Shown piece after piece: positions 55,049-64,000 of a stretch of DNA of 64,000 bases. The translations under genes and the position numbers were made by a program. The first letter of the stretch is position 1. Each line of letters begins with the position of its first letter. The notes beneath the pieces are model-generated. The model did not search any database and was not told the origin of the DNA. It saw nothing but the letters and a program-made list of their open reading frames with translations. Origin of the DNA: Pseudonocardia terrae (GTDB lineage: Bacteria; Actinomycetota; Actinomycetes; Mycobacteriales; Pseudonocardiaceae). The DNA lies in assembly GCF_021343995.1 (NCBI RefSeq), contig NZ_JAJTTE010000004.1, positions 62,001 to 126,000 on the forward strand, written 5' to 3'.

Positions 55049-56719
55049 GTGGTGACTTCCGCTGCCCAGGACACGCACGACGCGATCGTCGTCGGAGCCG
55101 GGTTCGCCGGCCTGTACGCGGTGCACGTGCTGCGCGACGACCTGGGGCTCGACGTGATCGCGTTCGACGCCGCGGGCGACGTGGGCGGGACGTGGTACTG
55201 GAACCGCTACCCCGGCGCCCGCGTGGACATCGAGAGCGTCCACTACTCGTACTCGTTCGACGAGGACCTCCAGGAGGAGTGGCACTGGACCGAGCGGTTC
55301 TGCGCCCAGCCGGAGATCCTGCGCTACCTCGAGCACGTGGCCGAGCGTTTCGACCTGCGGCGCAGCATCCGGTTCCGCACCCGGATCACCTCGCTCACCT
55401 GGGACGACGCCGAGTCGCTGTGGACCGCCACGACCGACACCGGCGGGACCCACCGCGCCCGGTACGTGGTCTCGGGCGCCGGCACGCTGTCCGTCCCGAA
55501 GAAGCCGGAGTTCCCGGGGATCGAGGACTTCGCCGGCACGGTCCTGCAGACCGGCAACTGGCCGCACGAGGAGGTCTCCTTCGCGGGCAAGCGCGTCGGG
55601 ATCGTCGGCGTCGGCTCCTCGGGCATCCAGGCCATCAGCGAGATCGCGAAGACCGCCGGGCACCTGACCGTGCTGCAGCGCACCCCCAACTACGCCACGC
55701 CGATCGGCAACCACCCCACCGACCCCGACCAGGAGGCCGCGGAGAAGGCCGACTACTCCGCCATTCGCGCCGCGTCCCGCAACCACTTCCTCGGCGTCCC
55801 GTACTCGGACGTGCAGCCCTCGGCCCTGGCCGTCACGCCCGAGGAGCGGCGGCAGGTGTTCGACGATCGATGGGACCGCGGCGGCTTCCGGCTCTTCATC
55901 GACTCGTTCGGCGACATCCTGTTCGACCGGGCGGCCAACGACACGGTCGCGGCGTACATCCGCGACCGCATCCACGAGCGCGTGGACGACCCCGCGGTCG
56001 CCGGCCTGCTCGCCCCCGAGGGGTACCCGTACGGCACCAAGCGGCCCCCGCTGGAGACCGACTACTACGAGGCGTACAACCGGCCGACGGTCAGCCTCGT
56101 CGACGTCCGCACGAACCCGATCGACGCCGTCACCCCGCGCGGGGTCCGGCTCGCCGACGGCACCGAGCTCGAGTTCGACGTCCTCGTCCTGGCCACCGGG
56201 TTCGACGCCTGCACGGGGCCGTTGCTCGCGATGGGCGTCACCGGCCGGAACGGGCTGCGCCTCGCCGACCACTGGGCCGACGGGCCGCGGACCTACCTCG
56301 GCCTGATGGCCGCCGGCTTCCCCAACCTCTTCATGATCACCGGCCCGCAGAGCCCGTCGGTCCTCTACAACATGCCGCTCGCGATCGAGGACCATGTCGA
56401 CTTCACCGCCGACGCCCTCCGGCACCTGCGCGCGACCGGGCGGGCGGTCGTCGAGCCCACGGCCGAGGCGGAGGACGAGTGGGTCGTCCACACCGAGGAG
56501 CTGGCTCGGGCCACGCTCCTGCCCGACTCCCCCACCTCCTGGTACATGGGCCGCAACGTCCCGGGGAAGCCGCGTCGCGTCCTGGTCTACCTGGGCGGGG
56601 CACCGGCCTACCGCGCGAAGTGCGACGAGGTCGTCGCGCGGGGGTACGAGGGGTTCCGGCTGCTCGCCGGCTCCGACCGCCCCGTCCACACTGCCGACCG
56701 CGCGGTCGCGCAGGCCTGA
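55049..56719 (+). CDS. Baeyer-Villiger monooxygenase (type I, FAD/NADPH)
   Basis: A 556-aa class B flavoprotein. The FAD fold is VGAGFAGLYAVHVL (15-28), followed by VGGTWYWNRYPGARVDIES; the NADPH fold is VGIVGVGSSGIQAI (185-198). Between them the BVMO fingerprint FxGxxxHxxxW(P/D) appears as FAGTVLQTGNWP (162-173), with the usual His replaced by Gln168. The last part LFMITGPQSPSVLYNMPLAI is typical. It inserts oxygen into ketones to form esters. The esterase gene follows. The GTG has aaggagg 9 nt upstream. Confidence 0.92.
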   Translation: MVTSAAQDTHDAIVVGAGFAGLYAVHVLRDDLGLDVIAFDAAGDVGGTWYWNRYPGARVDIESVHYSYSFDEDLQEEWHWTERFCAQPEILRYLEHVAERFDLRRSIRFRTRITSLTWDDAESLWTATTDTGGTHRARYVVSGAGTLSVPKKPEFPGIEDFAGTVLQTGNWPHEEVSFAGKRVGIVGVGSSGIQAISEIAKTAGHLTVLQRTPNYATPIGNHPTDPDQEAAEKADYSAIRAASRNHFLGVPYSDVQPSALAVTPEERRQVFDDRWDRGGFRLFIDSFGDILFDRAANDTVAAYIRDRIHERVDDPAVAGLLAPEGYPYGTKRPPLETDYYEAYNRPTVSLVDVRTNPIDAVTPRGVRLADGTELEFDVLVLATGFDACTGPLLAMGVTGRNGLRLADHWADGPRTYLGLMAAGFPNLFMITGPQSPSVLYNMPLAIEDHVDFTADALRHLRATGRAVVEPTAEAEDEWVVHTEELARATLLPDSPTSWYMGRNVPGKPRRVLVYLGGAPAYRAKCDEVVARGYEGFRLLAGSDRPVHTADRAVAQA

Positions 56720-56729
56720 GGGGACGACG

Positions 56730-57650
56730 ATGCCTCTCGACCCCGCCGTCGCCGCCCTGCTCGACGGGCTCGCCCGCACCGGCTTCCGCTCCTTCGAGAC
56801 GATCGGTGTGGACGCCACCCGGCAGGCCGTCGACTCGTTCACGGCGCTGCAGGAACCGCCGCGCGAGGTCGCGGCCGTCACCGACGTGACCTACGGCCCC
56901 GATCCCGCCCACCGCGCCCGGATCTACGTGCCGCCGGGCGCCGGGCCGTTCCCCGTGGTGGTGCACGTGCACGGCGGCGGGTTCGTCGCCGGCGGCCTCG
57001 ACGTCGTCGACGGACCCGCCCGTGCCCTCGCCCTCGACGCCGCAACCGTGGTCGTCTCGGTGACCTACCGGCGCGCCCCCGAGGCGCGGTTCCCCGCCGC
57101 ACACGACGACGTGGCGGCCGCCCTCCGCTGGACCGCGAAGGAGATCTCCGCCCACGGCGGCGATCCCGACCGGATCGCGGTCATGGGGGACAGCGCCGGC
57201 GCGAACCTCGCCGCGGCCGCGGTCCTGCGGGCGCGCGACGAGGGCGAGCCCGCGGTGCGCGCCCAGGTGCTGCTGTACCCGCTGGTCTCCCCGGCCGCCG
57301 ACACCGCCTCGCGGCGCGACTTCGCCGAGGGCTACCTGATCCACCTCGACGCGCTCGCCTGGTTCGGCGCGCAGTACGTGCGCGGACCCGCCGATCTCGC
57401 CGACCCACGGCTGGCCCTCGACACCGCCGACCTCGCCGGGCTGCCGCCGACGTTGGTCGTGACCGCGGAGTTCGACACGCTGCGGGACGAGGGTGAGGCG
57501 TTCGCGGCGCAGCTGCGGGCGGCCGGGGTCCCGGTCACCGTCCGCCGGGTGGACGGGCTCGTGCACGCGCTCTACTGGGCCTCCGCGGCGGTGCCCCGCA
57601 GCGCCGAGATCCACGCCGCGGCGGTCGACCACCTGCGGGCGACGCTGTGA
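56730..57650 (+). CDS. Alpha/beta-hydrolase, HSL-family esterase
   Basis: A 306-aa HSL/bHSL-type carboxylesterase. The oxyanion motif HGGG is at 81-84, the nucleophile is in GDSAGAN (Ser155), the Asp in AEFDTLRDEGEAF, and the His in DGLVHALYW. It starts 10 nt after the BVMO. Typical BVMO partners hydrolyse the ester product, here likely an aryl acetate. No signal peptide. Confidence 0.92.
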   Translation: MPLDPAVAALLDGLARTGFRSFETIGVDATRQAVDSFTALQEPPREVAAVTDVTYGPDPAHRARIYVPPGAGPFPVVVHVHGGGFVAGGLDVVDGPARALALDAATVVVSVTYRRAPEARFPAAHDDVAAALRWTAKEISAHGGDPDRIAVMGDSAGANLAAAAVLRARDEGEPAVRAQVLLYPLVSPAADTASRRDFAEGYLIHLDALAWFGAQYVRGPADLADPRLALDTADLAGLPPTLVVTAEFDTLRDEGEAFAAQLRAAGVPVTVRRVDGLVHALYWASAAVPRSAEIHAAAVDHLRATL

Positions 57651-57670
57651 CCGGAGGGAGGAGCGACCGG

Positions 57671-58504
57671 TCAGAAGAACCCGTCGCGCACGACGGGCGG
57701 GGTCCGGGGCGACCAGCCCAGCTCCGTCGAGATCGCGGTGGCGGTCTCGACGAGCAGCGGAACGGTCTCCTCGCGGAGCCGTTCGGGGGCGAGCCGGCCG
57801 GCCGACGTCGACGAAGCCAGGGCCGCCACCACCGCCCCGGTCCGGTCGCGCACCGGCGCCGAGGCGGAGACCAGCCCCTCCTCCAGCTCGCCGTCGACGA
57901 TCGCCCACCCCTGCTCGCGGACCTCCGCGAGGGCCATCCGCAGGTCGGCCGGGTCGGTGATGGTGCGCGGCGTGTGCCGGTGCAGCGGGGTCTCCTCGAG
58001 GAAACGCGTGATGGCGGCCGGGCCGGCCCAGGCGAGCAGCACCCGGCCCATCGACGTCGCGTGCGCCGGGACCCGGGACCCCACCGTGACGTTGATGCTC
58101 ATGATCCGCCGCACCGGAACCCGGGCCACGTAGACGACCTCCGCGCCGTCGAGCTCGGCGAGCGACGCCGACTCGCCGGTGCGCTCGGCGAGGCGCAGCA
58201 GGTGCGGCTGGGCGAGCCCGATCCGCGCGTTGGTCGCGCTGTAGTGCTGCCCGATCGTCAGCACGCGCGGGGTCAGTGACCAGCGGGTTCCCCGGTTGGC
58301 GACGTAGCCGAGCCGCTGCAGCGTGAGCAGCAGGCGGCGGACGGCGGGCCGCGAGAGACCGGTCTTGGCGGCCAGCTCGGCGAGCGTCGGGGTGCTCATC
58401 TCCTCGTCGAAGGCGAGCAGCACCGCGAAGCCCCGCTCGAGGCTCTGCACGTAGTCCCGCTCGGTGCCCCGCTCGGCTTCCCGCCCGGTGTCGCCGGTGC
58501 TCAT
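57671..58504 (-). CDS. IclR-family regulator (PcaR/CatR group)
   Basis: A 277-aa IclR protein. The HTH region is DYVQSLERGFAVLLAFDEEM to GLSRPAVRRLLLTLQRLGYV; the effector domain has VYVARVPVRRIMSINVTVG, HATSMGRVLLAW and a conserved GELEEGLVSASAPVRD. Regulators of this group (CatR, PcaR, PobR) control catechol and phenol degradation genes. It is divergent from the flavin reductase gene and likely governs pheA1A2-catA. Start at MSTGD with ggggtgg upstream. Confidence 0.9.
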   Translation of the reverse strand: MSTGDTGREAERGTERDYVQSLERGFAVLLAFDEEMSTPTLAELAAKTGLSRPAVRRLLLTLQRLGYVANRGTRWSLTPRVLTIGQHYSATNARIGLAQPHLLRLAERTGESASLAELDGAEVVYVARVPVRRIMSINVTVGSRVPAHATSMGRVLLAWAGPAAITRFLEETPLHRHTPRTITDPADLRMALAEVREQGWAIVDGELEEGLVSASAPVRDRTGAVVAALASSTSAGRLAPERLREETVPLLVETATAISTELGWSPRTPPVVRDGFF

Positions 58505-58602
58505 CCACCCCATCCTTCCGTACCGCTTTCGGGAACGAGGGCTTGACCGCTGCACGTGGCCTGGGGCACTCTCGGGCCCGTTGAACGCAACGCGTGCAGT
58601 TT

Positions 58603-58617
58603 GTACGCACAGCGTAC
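58603..58617. promoter_or_regulatory. Palindrome in the IclR-flavin reductase gap
   Basis: GTACGC-aca-GCGTAC, a perfect 6-bp dyad, about 25 nt upstream of the flavin reductase start. It is preceded by ttgaacgcaacgcgtgcag, which repeats related AACGC/GCGT elements. A good IclR operator candidate. Confidence 0.55.
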
Positions 58618-58641
58618 GACCGCCGCACAGGGAGGTGCGAG

Positions 58642-59200
58642 ATGACGGTTCCGCCCCGGGACCTGCGCAATGCCTTCGGCCGCTTCGCCACGGGCGTCAC
58701 CGTGGTGACCTGCCGGAACGACGAGGGGACGCCGCACGGCGCGACGGTGAACGCCTTCACCGCGGTCTCGCTCGAGCCGGCGCTCTGCCAGGTCACGCTG
58801 ACCCGGAAGTCGAAGGCGTGCGGGTACCTGGACGGGGCGCCGTTCGCCGTCAACGTCCTCGGCGCCGGCCAGATCGACACCGCGTGGCACTTCGCCGGCC
58901 GCCCGGCCGACCCGGGACCCGAATGGGCCGACGGTCCGACCGCACCGGTGCTCGTCGGCTCCGCGGCGGTCTACTCCTGCCGCCCGTGGCGCACCTACGA
59001 CGGCGGGGACCACCTGATCGTCGTCGGCGAGGTCGACCACATCGCCGTCACCGACGCCGAACCGCTGCTCTTCTACGCCGGCGCCTTCCGCGAGATCGGC
59101 CCCCGGGAGACCGGCACCCACTGGGGCGGCTCGCTCGACTGCCCCGAGGCCGGCTGGTTCGACGCGACCACGATCTTCACCCCGCTGCGGCCGCACGCCG

Positions 59201-59205
<5 letters not shown>
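58642..59205 (+). CDS. Flavin reductase (HpaC/PheA2 family)
   Basis: A 187-aa flavin-reductase-like protein. It shows AFGRFATGVTVVTCRNDEGT, HGATVNAFTAVSLEPALCQV and FAVNVLGAGQ, the pattern of HpaC/PheA2/NtaB reductases. It supplies reduced FAD to the neighbouring oxygenase. The ATG follows agggaggtgcg. The stop lies in the first unit of a short tandem repeat. Confidence 0.9.
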
Positions 59206-61731
<2,526 letters not shown>

Positions 61732-61739
61732 CCGGCGTC

Positions 61740-61768
61740 GCCCGGCCCCGGTCCGCCCGGGGCCGGGC
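61740..61768 (+). terminator. Hairpin after catA
   Basis: A 12-bp perfect stem (gcccggccccgg / ccggggccgggc) with a 5-nt loop, 8 nt after the catA stop and 26 nt before the next ATG. It may attenuate read-through into the FAD synthase gene. Confidence 0.72.
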
Positions 61769-61794
61769 GGCACCCGACGATCCGGAGGTCCGTC

Positions 61795-62577
61795 ATGACG
61801 GTCCTGCTCGACCCCGTCCGGCCCGACACCGGCACGCGCGGGTACTGGCGCGGCGTCGGCGAGGTCCCCTGGTGGTGGGGCCGCTCCGTGGTCACCCTCG
61901 GGGTGTTCGACGGGCTGCACCGCGGCCACGCCCGGCTGCTCGACCGGGCGGTCGAGCTCGGCCGGCGCCGCGGGCTCCCGGTCGTGCTGACCACCTTCGA
62001 CCCGCACCCGGCGACCGTGGCGGGGCCGGCCCGCGACACCACCCCGGTCGTCACCCTGGACCGGCGCGCCGAGCTCGCCCGCGCGCGCGGCGCCGACGCC
62101 GTCCTCGTGCTGCCCTTCGACGGCGAGGTCGCGCGTACCCCGGCCGTCGACTTCGCGCGGGACGTACTGGTCCGCGCCCTGCGCGCCACCGACGTCGTGG
62201 TCGGGGAGAACTTCCGCTTCGGGCACCGCGGGGCCGGCGACGTCCGGCTGCTCCGCCGGCTCGGCGCCCGGCACGGCTTCGCCGCCCACGGCGTCGCGCT
62301 GCTGCCCGGCTGCTCGTCCACCCGCGTCCGCGAGCTCGTGGCGGCGGGTGACCTCGTCGGCGCCGGACGGGTTCTCGGCCGCCCGCACCGGATCCCCGCG
62401 GTGCCGGACGGGCCCGTGCTGACCGTCCCCGACGGCATCGCGCTGCCGCCCGACGGCCCCTACCGGGCCCGCGTCGACGGCGAGCCGGCGGCCGTCGCGG
62501 TGCAGGGACGGACGCTGCTGGTCACCCGGCCCGCCGAGGGGCCGGTCGCCGTCGATCTCCTCGAGCGGCTCGCGTGA
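61795..62577 (+). CDS. RibF-like FAD synthase lacking a riboflavin kinase domain
   Basis: A 260-aa protein. The FMN adenylyltransferase domain is complete: the nucleotidyl motif GVFDGLHRGHARLL (36-49), VVVGENFRFGHRGAG (134-148) and SSTRVRELVAAGD (174-186). The C-terminal riboflavin-kinase domain of normal RibF (about 310 aa) is replaced by about 65 residues without its motifs. So it probably turns FMN into FAD only, to supply the flavin-dependent oxygenases just upstream. A cggaggtccg site precedes the ATG. Confidence 0.85.
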   Translation: MTVLLDPVRPDTGTRGYWRGVGEVPWWWGRSVVTLGVFDGLHRGHARLLDRAVELGRRRGLPVVLTTFDPHPATVAGPARDTTPVVTLDRRAELARARGADAVLVLPFDGEVARTPAVDFARDVLVRALRATDVVVGENFRFGHRGAGDVRLLRRLGARHGFAAHGVALLPGCSSTRVRELVAAGDLVGAGRVLGRPHRIPAVPDGPVLTVPDGIALPPDGPYRARVDGEPAAVAVQGRTLLVTRPAEGPVAVDLLERLA

Positions 62578-62605
62578 CGTGAGCCGGGATCCGTAACGGC
62601 CCCCG

Positions 62606-62634
62606 CCGTGGCCCGACAAGCAGAGGGCCCACGG
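62606..62634 (+). terminator. Hairpin after the FAD synthase gene
   Basis: ccgtggccc pairs with gggcccacgg with one bulged base and a 10-nt loop, between the two gene groups. Confidence 0.5.
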
Positions 62635-62645
62635 AAGGGGAACGT

Positions 62646-63674
62646 GTGACGGAGACCCGAGCCGACGGCGGGCACGGTGCCGCGCCGCAGGCGGGACATC
62701 GTGATCGGGTGCGGCAGCCGCCGCCCCTGCCGGTGGTGCCGATCGTCCTGCTCGGCGTGACGGTGGCGGCGCTGGTCGGGCGGTACGCGTTCGAGCTGGT
62801 CGTGGGCACGAACGAGGCCGTGCAGACCTGGTCGACCGTGTTCGTGGCGATCGTGCTGCAGGCGGTGCCGTTCCTGGTGCTGGGCGTGCTGCTCTCGGCG
62901 GCGATCTCGGCCTTCCTCCCGGAGGGCGCACTGGCCCGCGTGCTGCCCCGACGGTCGGCCGTCGCGGTGCCGGTCGCCGGCGTCGCGGGTGGTGTGCTGC
63001 CGGGGTGCGAGTGCGCGTCCGTGCCGGTGGCGGGGCGGATGGTGGCCGGCGGGGTGCCGGCGCCGGCGGCCCTGGCCTTCCTGCTCTCGGCCCCCGCGAT
63101 CAACCCGGTCGTGCTGGTCGCGACCGCCGTGGCCTTCCCGCAGAACCCCGAGATGGTGGCGGCGCGTGCCGTCGGCGGGCTCCTCGTGGCGCTGGTGATG
63201 GGCTGGCTGTGGTCGGCGCTGGGCCGGCCGGGGTGGCTGCGGCCGCCGCGGCCCGCGCACCGCGAGGGCGGCACCCGCGCCGAGCGGTTCCGCACCACGC
63301 TCCAGCACGACTTCCTGCACGCCGGCGGCTTCCTCGCCGTCGGCGCGCTGGCCGCCGCGACCCTCAACGTCGTCGTCGACCCGGCCTGGACCACGGGGAT
63401 CGGCGGGGTCCCGGTCGTCTCGGTGCTGGTGCTGGCCCTGCTCGCCGTGGTGCTGTGCGTGTGCTCGGAGGCCGACGCGTTCGTGGTCGCGGGCCTGTCC
63501 GGGTTCTCCCTGACGGCGAAGCTCGCCTTCCTCGTCGTCGGGCCGGTGGTCGACCTCAAGCTCGTGGCGATGCAGGTGGGGACGTTCGGCCGCCGCTTCG
63601 CCCAGCGCTTCGCGCCCGCGACCTTCGTGGTGGCGGTCGCGGTGAGCGCCCTCGTCGGCGGGATCCTGCTGTGA
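62646..63674 (+). CDS. DUF318/UPF0718 permease (ArsP-1-like)
   Basis: A 342-aa integral membrane protein with about eight helices in two halves (VPIVLLGVTVAALVGRYAF, VFVAIVLQAVPFLVLGVLLS, and others). The motifs VLPGCECASVPVAGRM and VLCVCSEADAFVVAGLSG each contain Cys and charged residues conserved in the family, proposed to bind or pass a metal or oxyanion. The gene and its TIGR03943-like neighbour are a common pair. A GTG start is used. Confidence 0.86.
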   Translation: MTETRADGGHGAAPQAGHRDRVRQPPPLPVVPIVLLGVTVAALVGRYAFELVVGTNEAVQTWSTVFVAIVLQAVPFLVLGVLLSAAISAFLPEGALARVLPRRSAVAVPVAGVAGGVLPGCECASVPVAGRMVAGGVPAPAALAFLLSAPAINPVVLVATAVAFPQNPEMVAARAVGGLLVALVMGWLWSALGRPGWLRPPRPAHREGGTRAERFRTTLQHDFLHAGGFLAVGALAAATLNVVVDPAWTTGIGGVPVVSVLVLALLAVVLCVCSEADAFVVAGLSGFSLTAKLAFLVVGPVVDLKLVAMQVGTFGRRFAQRFAPATFVVAVAVSALVGGILL

Positions 63675-64000
63675 ACCGGCTGGTGGCGCCGATCCTGCTG
63701 TTCGTGCTCGGCGCGGTGGCGGTCCAGCAGGTCGTGTTCGGCGGCTACGTCGACTACGTCCGGCCGGGCCACGGGCCCCTGCTCGCGACCGCGGGCGGGC
63801 TGCTGACGGCCGTCGGGCTGTGGGGCGTCGTCGCCGGCCTGCGGGCCGCGCCGGAGGAGTCGGCGGGTGCCGCCCGGCTGGCCCGGGCCCGCGTGCACAC
63901 CCGCGGCCCGCTGGCCGCGGACCGCGAGACCCTCGACCGGCTGCGGGCCGAGGAGCAGGCGGAGGGGCACGACCACGCCCGCGTCCCGGGCGTCGGCTGG
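63671..64000 (+). CDS. TIGR03943-like permease partner, N-terminal part (cut by window end)
   Basis: The first 110 codons are visible and the frame stays open at the edge. It begins MNRLVAPILLFVLGAVAVQQ and has a second helix LLATAGGLLTAVGLWGVVAG, then a charged stretch of His and acidic residues (EEQAEGHDHARVPGVGW). The two helices and the position directly behind a DUF318 permease fit TIGR03943 proteins. The GTG overlaps the permease stop by 4 nt. Confidence 0.75.
   Translation, partial: MNRLVAPILLFVLGAVAVQQVVFGGYVDYVRPGHGPLLATAGGLLTAVGLWGVVAGLRAAPEESAGAARLARARVHTRGPLAADRETLDRLRAEEQAEGHDHARVPGVGW

Overview
The window is about 73% GC (estimated by eye) with GTG and ATG starts used freely and many 1-4 nt stop/start overlaps. 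It carries a conservon operon (sensor kinase, roadblock, DUF742, GTPase), two Rpf-LysM secreted proteins, Lsr2, helicase_C_3 and DUF3159 proteins and an ectABCD operon. Together these point to a filamentous or soil actinomycete, most likely Pseudonocardiales (Pseudonocardia-like). No rRNA, tRNA, CRISPR, insertion sequence or prophage gene was recognised; the window looks like ordinary chromosome with catabolic accessory blocks.

Layout. 0-3.1 kb: 3' part of a conservon (cvnA'-B-C-D). 3.2-12.0 kb and on to 13.2 kb: a molybdenum-cofactor block. It holds a helicase_C_3 protein, a 59-aa protein, a MobA/MocA-like nucleotidyltransferase, moaC-mog-moaE flanked by two convergent rpf genes, then CoxD-, CoxE- and XdhC/CoxF-like maturation genes, although no Mo-hydroxylase structural genes are present. 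13.3-17.0 kb: an ErcA-like iron alcohol dehydrogenase translationally linked with a GAF histidine kinase and a LuxR-type response regulator. 17-21 kb: a membrane protein, a gamma-carbonic anhydrase and the thiamine operon thiO-thiS-thiG behind a TPP riboswitch, with thiE divergent. 21-24.3 kb: membrane proteins and an SGNH esterase. 24.3-27.7 kb: ectABCD for ectoine and hydroxyectoine. 28.7-31.5 kb: three genes of the Nit1C nitrilase cluster (flavoprotein, nitrilase, Sll0783/MSMEG_0572 protein), so the cluster is abbreviated.

31.5-45.9 kb: a broken VOC gene, a TetR-regulated HpaB/AbfD-superfamily enzyme divergent from a lactate 2-monooxygenase-like gene, a large DUF6398-like protein, an SDR/QueA-like pair, a frameshifted DUF2252 gene, small membrane proteins, a MalT-like LuxR regulator, a diacylglycerol-kinase-like protein and a DUF1269 protein. 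46.0-52.4 kb: redox enzymes (AKR, SDR, F420-reductase-like, epimerase, QorB-like with its HxlR regulator) and Lsr2.

52.4-62.6 kb is a coherent aromatic-catabolism region. A large LuxR regulator is divergent from a Baeyer-Villiger monooxygenase and an HSL-type esterase. Then comes an IclR regulator divergent from a flavin reductase, a PheA1/HpaB-type phenol hydroxylase, an intradiol catechol 1,2-dioxygenase and a kinase-less RibF-like FAD synthase. The inferred route is aryl ketone to aryl ester to phenol to catechol to cis,cis-muconate, with the last gene supplying FAD. The window ends in a two-gene metal-permease-type pair (DUF318 permease and a TIGR03943-like partner), the second cut by the window edge.
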